Below, one piece after another: positions 21,483 through 31,860 of a stretch of DNA of 64,000 nt. The stretch is from the NCBI GenBank assembly GCA_019279435.1, contig JAAALK010000285.1, positions 31,156,371 to 31,220,370 of the forward strand, read 5' to 3'. The position numbers were made by a program, and so were the translations under genes. Below the pieces are notes generated by a model. That model was not told where the DNA came from, ran no database searches, and was given only the letters and a program-made list of their open reading frames with translations. This DNA comes from Zizania palustris. Taxonomy: Eukaryota; Streptophyta; Magnoliopsida; Poales; Poaceae. Every line of letters starts with the position of its first letter. Position 1 is the stretch's first letter.

Positions 21483-22079
21483 TGTTGGAGCGACGGATCG
21501 AACCAGCAGGTTTTCTTAGTGGAAGTAAAGGAATGCAGTATGCTCTGTATTCTTGGATCGTGTGTCCATTACAACTGTAATCAGAGGGTATTTATAGGGT
21601 GACCCTCCCTAAGGGGCCAGGCGCCTCTGAATCGCCAACCGCTAGTTGGCCTGACGCCCACAGGTAGTACCGACATGGCCTGACACTGGCCGGTAGTACA
21701 GACAAAATGGACTCTGTATAGTACAGACAAGAAGATCCTATCCTGACAGCATATCGTCGTGTCGGGCGCTGCAGTGGCCGCCCAACACGGCGCAGACGAT
21801 CGCGATCTTGTCCCCGCACGGCCTTGACCGGGTCCTTCCCACGTATGGCTCTCCCCCGGGGTCTTCGGTCCATCCGAAGGTTGGCCTCCGGCGTCTGGCC
21901 GGTAGCTCCCTCCGAGGACCCCTCCGGCGTGCCTTGGAACCTCCGGAAGCCTCCGGTTCCCTCGTTCAGAGGTCCAGACAACTCCGGCTCAGGGCTTCGG
22001 TCGCCTAGTGATGGTCTCCCTTCTGAACCGTACAGACCTCCTCGTTCCCCCGTTCTCATCGGGATTATCTCCCCCAACA
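21483..22079 (-). mobile_element. T1 3' LTR (597 bp)
   Basis: It starts TGTTGGAGCGACGG and ends ATCTCCCCCAACA. It matches 33629-34225. The TATAAATA promoter box is the complement of TATTTATA near 21589-21596. Confidence 0.95.
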
Positions 22080-22101
22080 GTAGCCCCTCGCTTCTTTCCT
22101 C
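22080..22101 (-). other. T1 polypurine tract region
   Basis: The minus strand reads GAGGAAAGAAGCGAGGGGCT just before the 3' LTR start TGTTGGGGGAG. Confidence 0.7.
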
Positions 22102-22565
22102 TTCGGGAGCCCTGCGTAAGAGAGGGTGGAAGCGCACATGATAATCTTGATTACCTTTATAAGGAAACGACTTACAGATAGATGCATAATTCTGCTGTGA
22201 GGTGGCCCCGTCCGATCGTTTCGGGGGCGCTTCGAAATCAGTGGGGCCCCCAGGAATCCAGAGGCCGGGAGCTGGTCCCAGAGCGCCTTCAGCAAGCCAA
22301 TCGCTTCTCCTCCCTTCGAAGAGAGAAGTTTGACCGGTAGGGCGGGCACCCGCCCACCTTGATCGCTAGGTTTAGGTGCCCGAGGAGGCGAGCTGGAGCA
22401 TTATTCGACGCAGTAAATGCGGCACGCATGTAGGCGGCATCAGCGAGGTGGACCGTCAGGGACTGGTGCACTCGAGGCGCCGGTTGGGTCTTAAATGCGA
22501 ACGCCGTGTGACCGTTGAGCGCGTACACCGAGCGGGCAGAAAGGCGGACGGGCAGCGACGACCCA

Positions 22566-22576
22566 CGCTTAAATAG
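22566..22576 (+). promoter_or_regulatory. Possible TATA box for the T1 antisense gene
   Basis: CTTAAATAGC about 115 bp before the first ATG of the plus-strand gene, in otherwise GC-rich DNA. The stretch 22100-22565 between the LTR and this box holds no recognisable gene and could be the antisense promoter. Confidence 0.4.
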
Positions 22577-22690
22577 CTCCTGCTGCGCCGACAGATCCCC
22601 TTCCTGCTCACTCGTCTAGTTCCCTTGCTCCATTCTCGATAGCCAATCACCAGTTCTTCGAGCTCCTGCTTTCCCCTGCTTCCTCTCGCC

Positions 22691-25600
22691 ATGGTAGAGA
22701 AGAGAGCTCCCGTCGCGGCGGCGGACCCCCGTTTCTTGCAGCGCCAGATGGTGGCGGCAGCGGCTACGGCGCCGACTGCCTCTGGTCCATCTGAAGCACG
22801 CGACCCTCAAGAGCTCCATCCCGCGTCGGAGCGGTTTCGGGAGCAAACCCTAGAGCTTGGGCCGTCAGCTTCCACCGACGTGTCCATTGAGCAAATGACT
22901 AGGGGCTGGCTTGGCCCCGAGTCGCTGGCGAGGAAGCCGGGCCGGGAATCGGTCCCGCTGCCGCGAGAAGGGGAGGTCATCGTTTTCGAGGCCTTCTTCG
23001 ATGCGGGACTCGGGTTCCCCGCTTTGGAGCACCTTGTCGGAGAGCTGGACGCCTTCCACCTAGAGCTCCCATAGCTATCTCCGAACGTTGTGGCCCGCCT
23101 AGCCATCTTTGAATGGGCCATGCGCGCCGAAGGCTGCGATGGGAGAGCGGAGGTCTTCGTGCAAATGCACGAAGCCCTTTGCCAACCGAAGAAGAAAGGG
23201 GGCCAAATACTGGCCTTCAGGAGCATCAACTTTCAGCTCCGGAGGAAGTACGCGGATTCCTTCCTGGCGAAGGCCATCAACGAGAGGAGGTACTCAAAGT
23301 GGGTGAATCGCTGGTTCTACGTCCACGTGGGGCTCAACTCTGGGCTTGCTGGGCCTTCGAGCCACATCTGGTTCCGGAGGGAGGCGCGCGTCGAGGCCAG
23401 TGCCGGCTCAGTCTCCACGAGGATCCAGCTCCTTCAAATCGTCACCGCCGAATGAGCATGCGGGACATGACGAAGGAGTTCGTGGCCCTCGAGATCCCGC
23501 CGTTAAAGGAGGAATGTCCGGCGTCACTTCGGAGCAGCCAAGACGCGTCGACCCCGACGGAGCTCTCCCGTCAGCTTGGTAAGCATTCACACTTTTTGGC
23601 TTTGCTTCTTTCTGCTGTGATCGGAGGGTGCCCGGTCTGACCTTCTAATGTAGGGTCGCTTGTCGCCAGAACGCCCGAGGAGGTGGCTCGCCTGGCGGAG
23701 AGGATCCTTGGGGCCCCCACTCCGGCCGAATACACTAGGTGGCTGGAGCTGGTGGGGTCTTGGGAGTGATCCAATCGGGTATGGGACGTACTCGAGCTCT
23801 CACCCCCGCCCCTTCCGGAGGGGGAGGTCCTCCGAGCCACTTCGAAGAGGAAAGTGGCCGACCCCGACGGCGGGCTCTCCCCTCGGCGCCCCTCCAAGAA
23901 GAAGAAGATGGTGAAAGGCCCAAGGAGGCTTTCTCCGACTCACTCCTCTGCCTCCCACTCCGAATGGGGGTGTTCTAGTGAAGGGGCTAGGTCGGAGCTA
24001 GAAGACCCTCCGACGGTTCCGGGCCCGAACCAGCCGGACCGGCCGGGCACCGAAAGAGCCAGAGACACTCTTGCTCCCCCGGACCCTTCGACGCCTGTCC
24101 CGGGGACTGGGCAGGAGGCGCTAGCCACCGAAGTGGAGCCGCCTTCCAAGGCCGCTCCTCCGCGCGACCCTGCTTCGGAGGGGGTCTCCGTCAGCTCCTA
24201 GGGGAGCAGGGAGACCGATAGTCTAGACCAAGGGGGGTTGGCCGACCCGCTTGGTGTCGTCGAGGGGAGCGCCAATGTGGAAGCTGAGCTCGCCGCGGCG
24301 GCGGCGGGTTCCCCGGTGAACTTGATAGATGACTTGTTCTATCGGCCAAGTATTTCAGGGCACGTTCAGCCTTCGGGGGATTTCGTCGAGGCCGTGGATG
24401 AAGGTACACAAAACTCACCTGATCTCCTTTCAAAGTACTGGGCCTTCTCGTCCTTAGCCCTTGTTTACTTCAAGTAGGAACGTCCGTCCGAGCTGCCGAC
24501 CCAGTCGTGAACCCCTCCGAGGACGACGCGGACGCGAGGTCCGGATTTCCCGCTAAGGCGGCGGGGACTTCGGAACCACAAGACGGGGTGGAGTATGGAG
24601 CCGCCGAGGAGGCTTCTCCGAAGGCTGACCAAGACCACGGGACCCGTCCTCTGACCACCCTCCAGCCCGCGGGGTGAGCGCTCTAGCGTGCCCCTACTGT
24701 GCCCCTACCTGGCTGGGATCGAGGACTTTGCATCCAAAGTCGCGCCGATCCACGACTACTACCTTCGCTTGCGCGAGGCTCTGGTGGTTGAGGAGCTCGG
24801 ACAGACGGATGGTCTCGAGCTCGGTCGGGCCATTGAAAATTCCGCAAGCCAAGTAACTCCTAGGAGTTCTTCTCGGTGAGCTCCTAGCCCTCCTTTTCTC
24901 TGATCCACCGCTTCGTGTGTAGGTAGTCGCGCTGGCATAGGGCTCGCTACTCTCTTTGCTCTCTGAGCGCCACCGCCGCGAGACCGACGCCTCGGGACTC
25001 TCCGCCCGAGCGGACGCCGCCGAGAGGCTGGTCCACGAGCAGGCGGCGGAGGTCGAAAGACTTCGCCTTCAGGCGGCCAGAGTCGAGGCGCTCGAGGCCC
25101 GGGCGGCAGAAGTTGACTCCCTAAAGGCTCGAGTCGCAGAGCTGGAAGGCCTCCGAGCTCGGGCGGCCTGAGCGGACGAGCTCGAAGCGGAGGTGGATGC
25201 CCTTCGGGCCTGAGCCACCGAGGTGGAGAGGCTCCAGTCCCGGGCCGAGGAGGCGGAGCAACTTGAAGGGGAGGTCTCCGTGCTTCGGGCTCAAGTCTCG
25301 GAGATGGCCGAGCTCCATGAAGCAGCAGCTAGCGCTGAAGTCCTCAGGGCCCGAGTGCTCTAGCTAGAGCGGACCGGGGCGGACCTCCTCACCCGGAACG
25401 AGGAGATGGCTGAGGCGTTCGCCCAGGGGGAGAAGACGGCAGCTGACACCGCGGTGTCACTTCGGAGGACGATGGTGCGCTACGGCACCGGGTGTGCTTA
25501 CTTCGACGTCGCCTGGGAATCCCTTGTCCGCCGGATAAAGTTTATCCAGTCCGCCGTCCGGCAAATAAACCTCACCGTGTCGCAGTATGGTGAGGTGTCA

Positions 25601-25876
25601 GCCCGGGTAGCTGCCTTCGGGATCCTCTGGCTCCTCGAATCGTCCGGCCTCCCTCTTCCTTCAGCCTCGAGCTCGCACCCCGTCACCTTCGCAGGGGACC
25701 ACCTCCGGTCGCCGAGTCTGGCGGTAAACCAATCTTGGAGGGCGCTCAAGGCGATTTGGCAAACCGAGGGCCCCGAAGCGATCAGAGCTTGGTTGGAGGA
25801 GGCGCTTCGTGCTAGCGACCCTTCGGCCCCTCCGAGGCCTTTGGCCCCGGCTCGCGGACTAGACCCGAAGGTGTAA
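22691..25876 (+). pseudogene. T1 antisense gene, Transposase_28 ('putative gypsy type transposon') family, spliced
   Basis: It starts MVEKRAPVAAADPRFLQ at 22691. Exon 1 carries the conserved EVIVFEAFFDAGLGFPALEH and NVVARLAIFEWAMRAEG blocks and a WFYVHVGLNSG block, as in the Transposase_28 family. Splice-like GT-AG pairs lie at 23580-23653, 24401-24478 and about 24851-24921. The last exon has a coiled coil of repeated EVERLRLQA/ALEARAAEVDSL heptads (24956-25400), then a helical tail (VRRIKFIQSAVRQINLTVSQ) and ends at TAA, 25874-25876. A polyadenylation-like AATAAAG lies at 25937. Stops at 23072 and 23452 and three in the coiled coil, with a frame change near 23450, make it a pseudogene. Its function is unknown. 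Genes of this type are reported as antisense ORFs in Tat elements. Confidence 0.8.
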
Positions 25877-26114
25877 CTTCCTTAGGATCTTTATGTTGCA
25901 TACCCTGTAATAGCTTAGAAACTTATTCATGCATTAATAAAGAGTACTTTTGGGATTATTCAGAGTGTCTATGCTTGCGATCACGACATTGAGGTACTCG
26001 AGCCTGACGATGCTCTTCGGCACCGATGGGCTATTCTTCAAGCCCTAAGAGCGAATCGGCCCCCGTGATTCGCCCTTCCCCATGGTAGTGATGGGCGCGC
26101 GGATCCTGACATTC

Positions 26115-26437
26115 TCCGAGGGGTTATGAGTCTTGTCAAAGAAGAAGAGAAAGAGCCCTGAGCCCCGTCTTCGTCTCCTGAACCGGTGGATTGGTCCGAC
26201 ACGAAAGCTGCTCCGGACGGTGTGCCTCCCGAGGGAGACAACCTGCGCAGCTGGGCCCAACTTCAAGAAGATCAACAGATCTTCCGTGCCCAAAAGGAGG
26301 AGAAAAGGCAGAAGAGGAAGGAGAAGTCCACGCGAGCCATGCTGGGGTCTCAAGCTAGGGCGAGCTCCAGCCCGGGTGGTTCGTCCGACCGAGGGGGCCT
26401 CCGGTTCCTGCTTGTCTTGGATGAAGACTTCTCTTAA
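26115..26437 (+). pseudogene. Short charged ORF downstream of the T1 antisense gene
   Basis: Plus frame reading PEPVDWSDTKAAPDGVPPEG, then DNLRSWAQLQEDQQIFRAQK and EEKRQKRKEKS, ending DEDFS and TAA at 26435. It is a highly charged helix with no recognised domain. It could be a distal exon or UTR-encoded tail of the same antisense transcript; a TTTTGTATTGACAAATGC 3'-end-like tract follows. The longer ORF in another frame (26133-26555) looks less protein-like. Confidence 0.35.
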
Positions 26438-26657
26438 TCCTTCATTCCTGCTCTTGATGTGTAATGAACATTGTATGCTACATTTTGTATTGACAAATGC
26501 ATGTAGTCGAAGCCTTTCTCCTTGCTCCTTTCCCCCTCCCCTCCTTTGCGGGTAGGCGGCTTGCCAGCTGGGCGCGAATTAGCTAGGAGGAAGGCGGAAT
26601 GAGGAAGTTGTACTGAATGGGGTAGGGTACTTCGGGCAGGAGCGCGAAACCCGACTG

Positions 26658-27005
26658 AGGGTGCGTCGAGCTAGGGCTCAGAAGCCAATTCTGAGGGTGC
26701 ATCAAGCCGGAGCTCAGAACCTGATTTAGGGCGTGTTGAGCCGGAGCTCGGAAGCCGGCGTCGAGGGTGCATCGAACCAGAGCTCGGAACCCGGTTTAGG
26801 GCGCGTCGAGCCGGAGCTCGGAACCCGATGTCGAGGGTGCGTCGAGCCGGAGCTCGGAACCCGGTTTAGGGCTCGTCGAGCCGGAGCTCGGAACCCGATG
26901 TCGAGGGTGCATCGAGCCGGAGCTCGGAACCCGGTTTAGGGCGCGTCGAGCCGGAGCTCGGAGGCCGATGTCGAGGGTGCATCGAGCCGGAGCTCAGAAC
27001 CCGGT
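26658..27005. repeat. 35/70-bp minisatellite in T1, ten units
   Basis: The unit is GGGYGCRTCGAGCCGGAGCT plus CGGAACCCG, ending alternately in ATGTCGA or GTTTA. Two alternating 34-36-bp types therefore form a 70-bp dimer repeated about five times. It is homogenised toward the right, and the first two units are more diverged. It lies between the pol end (about 27145) and the antisense gene. It has no AU-rich leader and no constant-length unique spacers, so it is not CRISPR-like. Confidence 0.95.
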
Positions 27006-27099
27006 TGCCTGGTGAAACTATGCTTTAGTACCGCGGTGCGTCCACCTTTGTCAAAGACGTTCACCTTAATAGTTTTATTAAATTGGAGATTAGATACAA

Positions 27100-27352
27100 G
27101 AGTAGCCGGCACCGGCCATTGGCGGAATACACTCGTGAAATCATGTGAAATAACACTTCAGGTGCTCCGCATGCCATGCATGCTTCAATTCCTCGCCTTC
27201 CAAGGTAGGTAGTCGGTAGGAGCCCGGGTGTCTGGAGCCGGTCACGATATATGGTCCCTCCCACTTGTTGCCCAGCTTTGTCGGGGCGGCCACCACGCGT
27301 AAGATGAGGTGCCTTGGCTGGAACTCGTTGTGCTTGACTTAGGGATCATACC
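27100..27352 (-). pseudogene. T1 integrase C-terminal (SH3-like) end
   Basis: On the minus strand below 27352 the frame reads VKHNEFQPRHLILRVVAAPT, then KLGNKWEGPYIVTGSRHPGS and LPTLEGEELKHAWHAEHLK. This is the DNA-binding GPY/F-type end of gypsy integrase. It rejoins the catalytic part (ending VANLSQYQKQTKA at 28273) once the solo LTR is removed. An in-frame TAA lies near 27340. Confidence 0.85.
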
Positions 27353-27357
27353 ACGCC

Positions 27358-28267
27358 TGATGAGGACATCACTTCACATGATACACACATGGAGCCTCCA
27401 CCTACAATTCAACTACAAGGACCAATCACACGCGCCCATGCCCGTCGCTTGAACCATGAGGTTAATTCGTTCCTTAGAAACTTTGATTATATTTGTTTGG
27501 ATGGGATGCTACTGAATACTAGTGATATTTTGTTGCTTAGGAACATGGGAGATGGAATAGGAGAGTTGGAGTTGAAGACGGAGCCGCACGGATGATTTGA
27601 AGTCAAGAATTCGCTGGTTCGGACTACATCGACCACCATTCACCAAAATGGGCATAACTTCCTCATACGAAGTCCGATTGGCACGTTCTTTGACTTTTTG
27701 GAAAGCTGAAGAAAAGACGGATCGTTTGCCGTTGGTTTCACCTCATTTGGAGTCTCGAGTCGTCCTGTGTATTTAAAACAGTACCGCGTGACAGAACTGG
27801 GCCATGTTGGCCTATAGTCTGAGTCTGTACGTCTTCTAGCCCACAGCCTGTGTCTGTTCACCTTCCACAGGCCGCCGCCCTATAAATTCTCATGCCAGCC
27901 GCCTCTAGGGTCAGGTTTTGCTTTGTTGCATCTACACTGTTGTGTTTAGATCCCGCCTCTTGCACCGGACCGATTGGCTGCTGCATTGGCGTTTGTGAAA
28001 CCTCACCTTATCTTCGTTTGTCTGTGATTTGGCATTCGATTTGTATCCTTCCTGTTCTTGCTTGTGTTCTTGGGTTCGCTTGCAGGAATTAGCCTTCGTG
28101 GCGAGGTCAATCGCGTTCTGCGTGGTTGATAACCAACGGAGACAGTGGTGTAACGATTGCAAGGTTTTGATCCGCCGGACCAGAGCCTTGGATCGCCAAC
28201 GTCGAGATTCTCCACCAACCTAAGTTTATCCTTTACCTAGCGGAAGATCGGGACCAATCCCCCATCA
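27358..28267 (+). mobile_element. Chromovirus-like gypsy solo LTR (910 bp)
   Basis: It starts TGATGAGGACATCAC and ends AATCCCCCATCA. The 5-bp target duplication ACGCC is perfect (27353-27357 and 28268-28272). TATAAATTC at 27881 gives plus orientation. From 27389 an open frame reads GPITRAHARRLNHEVNSFL. This resembles the C-terminal tail that some Ty3 chromovirus polyproteins extend into the 3' LTR. Internal sequence and second LTR are gone, as expected after LTR-LTR recombination. Confidence 0.9.
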
Positions 28268-28272
28268 ACGCC

Positions 28273-29330
28273 TTTGTTTGCTTCTGATACTGGGAGAGGT
28301 TGGCAACGGCTCATAGCCGCGTCTCTTCGGCCAGGTCGAGGGAGACAGCGCGCTCTTGATCAGCTTCGGGTGATATGGCGCGCAGCGAACCGGCTCGAAG
28401 CTCCGTTGGGGTCATTGCTTCATCGCCAAATAGGAGCCGAAACGGGGTGAACCCGGTAGCTCGGGAAGGGGTGGTCCGGATGGACCACAGGATTTTCGGC
28501 AGCTCTTCAGGCCATAATCCTTTGGCGAGGCCTACGATGCGTTTATTGAGGCCCGAGAGTATGTGTCCATTAGCCCGCTCCACAGCCCCATTGGAATGGG
28601 GATGCCGAACTGCTGCGAAACAGAGCTGGACTCCCAATTCTTCGCAGAATGTCCTAAAAGCCCCAGCGTCGAACTGCGTGCCATTATCCAATGTGAGCTT
28701 CCTGGGTACTCTGAAGCGGCAAACGATGTTCTGCCAGAAGAAATTCTGAACGCTCCGGGATGTGATGGAAGTCAGTGACTCGGCTTCGACCCACTTAGAG
28801 AAATATTCGACGGTGACAACAGCAAAACGCAGATTGCCTTTTTCTCTAGGGAATGGCCCAAAGAGGTCCATTCCCCACCGAGCCAACGGCCACACAGGTG
28901 GAATGGGCTGTAGGCCGACCGGGGGTCGGTGACTCCGCCGCCCCATCCATTGGCACCATTGGCAAGTACGGACCAGGTCTTTAGCATTGGTAATGATTGT
29001 AGGCCAGTACACTCCTTGTCGGAGGGCTTTGCCGAAAAGTGCCCGAGGTGCCAGATGGCTTCCGCACAACCCCTCATGGATTTCTCGGAGCTTGACCACA
29101 CCGTCCGAGTGCGAGATGCATCGAAGCAGCGGGGAACATACCCCTGACTTGTATAAGATGCCATCGATTACTTGGAAGGACCTGGCGTGGAGCTGGAGCC
29201 GTGCTTGGTCCGGACTAGGACGATCGCCCGCGTCGCCGGTGAGTGTTCGCAGGATTGGCTCCCGCCAATCGTTGCTGACCGTGCAAAGAACTGGAGCTGG
29301 CCGAGGCGACACCGGAGGTTCGGCTAGTGC
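28273..29330 (-). pseudogene. pol: T1 integrase catalytic part
   Basis: A 333-codon open frame (29312-28311) reads from the RNase H spacer into the HHCC finger (IHEGLCGSHLAPRAL, then CQWCQ), then WGMDLFGPFP and the catalytic core. The usual first Asp position is Glu here (VTVEYFSKWVEAE). The second Asp (LTLDNGTQFDAG) and the Glu (GAVERANGHI) remain. It ends with TGA at 28311, after which the frame continues VANLSQYQKQTKA to the solo LTR edge. The D-to-E change and the TGA argue against activity. Integrase would join element cDNA to chromosomal DNA. Confidence 0.92.
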
Positions 29331-29449
29331 GGGGGTTGATGCCTCGCCGCGAAGAGGCGCCGAAGGCTGGATAATATCTTCGAAGAAGGCGCCCGGTGGT
29401 GTGGCTTGGCCTCCGGCTCCAGCTTTGGCGAGGGCGTCGGCTTGGCAAT

Positions 29450-30330
29450 TTTCGCTTCGCGGAATGCTTTGAACGGATATCCCTTTGAAGGATACTTCAA
29501 ATCTTCGGATGGCTTCGATGTAGGAGGCAAGGTCCGGGTGCCGAGCCTAGAAACTCTTGTCGATATGCCCAGCGACGACTTGGGAATCGGTCTTGACGAT
29601 GACGCGGGTGGCTCCAAGCGCTCGCGCCTTGCGGAGGCCCAAGAGGACTCCTTCGTATTCAGTGATGTTGTTGGTTGCCTTGAATTTCAGCCGAGTGGAG
29701 TACAAGGCCTATTGGCCAGAGGGGGAGACAACAACCGCTCCGGCCCCAGCTCCCGAAGCCTGGTAGGCACCGTCCGAATAGACGGTCCAAACCCCCTCAC
29801 CTACTTCGGCGTTGGCGTGATCAGACGCCAATATCCATTCAGCGACGAAGTCGGCGAGGATTTGAGACTTGATGGCAGTTCGGGTGACGAAGGAGATCTC
29901 GAATGGGGCCAACTCCACCGCCCACTTCCCGATACGGCCGGTGGCATCCTTGTTTCGGAACATGTCGCTGAGCGGTTAGGCAGTTGGGATTATGACATCG
30001 TAAGCGAGGAAGTAGTGCCGAAGCTTCCGGGATGCCATGACAAGAGCATATGCCACCTTCTCGAGCTCGGAGTACCGGACCTTGGCTCTAGAGAGGGATT
30101 CAGAAATGAAGTAGATGGGGCGCTGCACCGACTTCCCGCCGAGTTCTTCTTCTTGGACCAAAGCCGCACTCGCCGCGCTGCCGGAGGCAGCAAGATAGAC
30201 CAGTAAAGGACTGTCGGCTCGGGGCTTGGCGAGGGCCACGAGGCCGGAAAGATACTCCTTTATTTGATCGAAGCAGTTCTGACACTCGGAGGTCCACTCG
30301 AAATGTTTAGAACCCCGAAGCGCCCTAAAA
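29450..30330 (-). pseudogene. pol: T1 dual RNase H region
   Basis: The first RNase H follows RT: YLAASGSAASAALVQEEE, then PIYFISESLSRAKVRYSELE and KLRHYFLAYDVIIPTA (30239-29979). The second, archaeal/plant-type RNase H has an acidic set: VYSDGAYQ near 29775, NNITEYEGVLLGL near 29660 and VIVKTDSQVVAGH near 29590. It ends NCQADALAKAG. Two RNase H domains are typical of Tat. Stops at about 29976, 29707 and 29546 separate the open pieces. Confidence 0.88.
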
Positions 30331-30399
30331 ATGGGCAGGCTTTTTCAGCTGATCTTGCTAGGAATCGGCCAAGGGCGGCTAAGTGCCCGGCTAGCTTCT

Positions 30400-31260
30400 G
30401 TGCTTGCTTCAAGTTCTAAGGAGGGGACATGTTCTGCAATGCACTGACTTGTGTCGGGCTGGCTTCAATACCTCGGCTGGAAACCAGATAGCCGAGAAGC
30501 TTCCCAGCGCGTGCTCCGAAGACACATTTCTCCAGATTAAGGCGGATCCCACACCACCGATGGCTATCAAAAGTCTCGGCTATGTCCGCACCGTGGTGGG
30601 TCTTGGTGACACTTTTGATGACGATGTCATCCATGTATGCATCAACATTGCGACCCATCTGATGGTCTTGAAAAGGTGGCCCCGGCATTGCGGAGGCCGA
30701 AGGGCATCCGACCATAGCAGAACACTACCGAAGGGGTGACGAAGCTTGTCTTGACTTGATCCTCAGGCGCTAACCATATCTAGTGATAGCCTGAATAAGC
30801 ATCGAGGAAACTGAGAAGTTCTGCACCAGCGGTGGAATCGACTAGTTGATCAATGCGGGGCATGGGGTAGGGGTCACGAGGGCAAGCTTTATTCAGAGAG
30901 GTAAAGTCGATACACATACGCCACTTCCCAGATGTTTCTTTTGGACAAACACTGGGTTAGACAACCACTCAGTATGACTCACTTCCCGGATGACCCCTGC
31001 TCGAAGCAGCTTTTCTGCCTTGGCCTTGGCAAGCTCGGCCCGCTCGATGGAGAGTTTACGGAGCCCCTGGCGGAATGGTCGAGCCTTTGGGTCGACCGCC
31101 AACGAATGCTCAATGATTGAGCGGTCGACACCGGGGATATCCTCGTCGGACCATGCGAAAACGTCGAGGTTGTTGCGGATGATTCCTTCGAGCTGCTCCG
31201 ACACCTCCAGCTCCAGGCCCCCTCCGAACTTGATTGGGCGCTCCTTCCCATCTTGGACCA
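30400..31260 (-). pseudogene. pol: T1 reverse transcriptase
   Basis: The N-terminal part reads VDPKARPFRQGLRKLSIERA then LLRAGVIREVSHTEWLSNPV (31150-30950). After a frameshift near 30900 come PMPRIDQLVDSTAGAELLSF and LDAYSGYH. The catalytic box YMDDIVIKS, with both Asp residues, is at about 30625-30650, followed by LNLEKCVFGA and KLLGYLVSSRGIEASP. A stop replaces the residue after GYH near 30787. The YMDD box is intact although the frame is not. Confidence 0.92.
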
Positions 31261-31299
31261 AGATCTTGGTGATGACCTCCCCCTCCGGGAGAGGCTTCG

Positions 31300-31860
31300 C
31301 TGGGTGGCCCTTTGGTCCGGGGTTTCCGTCACCGGGAAGATTGACTCCTTCTACGCCTTCGCGGACGCTGTGAATCTGACGTGGCTCCAGTGGTGCTGAG
31401 TGGCCGTACTCGACTCGGTGGGCCGCAGCCTGGTCGCCCAAGACCGACAACACCCCTCCTGGAGTTGGCATCTTGAGGCACAGGTAATTGTGGTGGGCGA
31501 TGGCTCCGAAGCAGTTGAGCATTCCTCTCCCGAAGATGGCGTTGTAGGCGTACGAAGCATCGACTACGTCGAACAGGATCTCCTCGTAGCGCTGGAGGGG
31601 GGAGTCGCCGAAGGTCACCTCCAGTACGATCTGGCCCAGGGCGTCGAGCGGGGGGCTCGTGAAGCCCTGGAGTGGACGGGAAGCTGGTAGCAGGTGCTTT
31701 CGGGAGAGACACAGCTGATCGAAGGCCTACACAAAGATGATGTCAGCTGAGCTCCCCCCATCAACCAGGATGCGGCGCACCTCGACTCCGGCGATATCTG
31801 CCGAGATGACGAGGGGGTCTGCGTGCGGGAACTTGACTCCGGTGGCATCTTCGGCGGTGA
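31300..31860 (-). pseudogene. pol: T1 aspartic protease
   Basis: The active-site loop reads RRILVDGGSSADIIFV at about 31730-31780. It is followed, after a TAG at 31727, by the flap and second half (FGDSPLQRYEEILFDVVDAS, then YNAIFGRGMLNCFGAI) in the 241-codon frame 31618-30893. DGGS in place of the retroviral DTG is usual in plant gypsy proteases. It would cleave the Gag-Pol polyprotein. Confidence 0.88.

Noticed and set aside
21592..22137. 181-codon minus-strand ORF
   Set aside because: It covers the T1 3' LTR and reappears in part in the other LTR; no domain.
26658..27005. Possible CRISPR-like array
   Set aside because: Units are contiguous with no unique spacers, and the setting is a plant retrotransposon.
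29406..30206. 266-codon plus-strand ORF
   Set aside because: Antisense shadow of the T1 dual RNase H, whose acidic motifs are on the minus strand.
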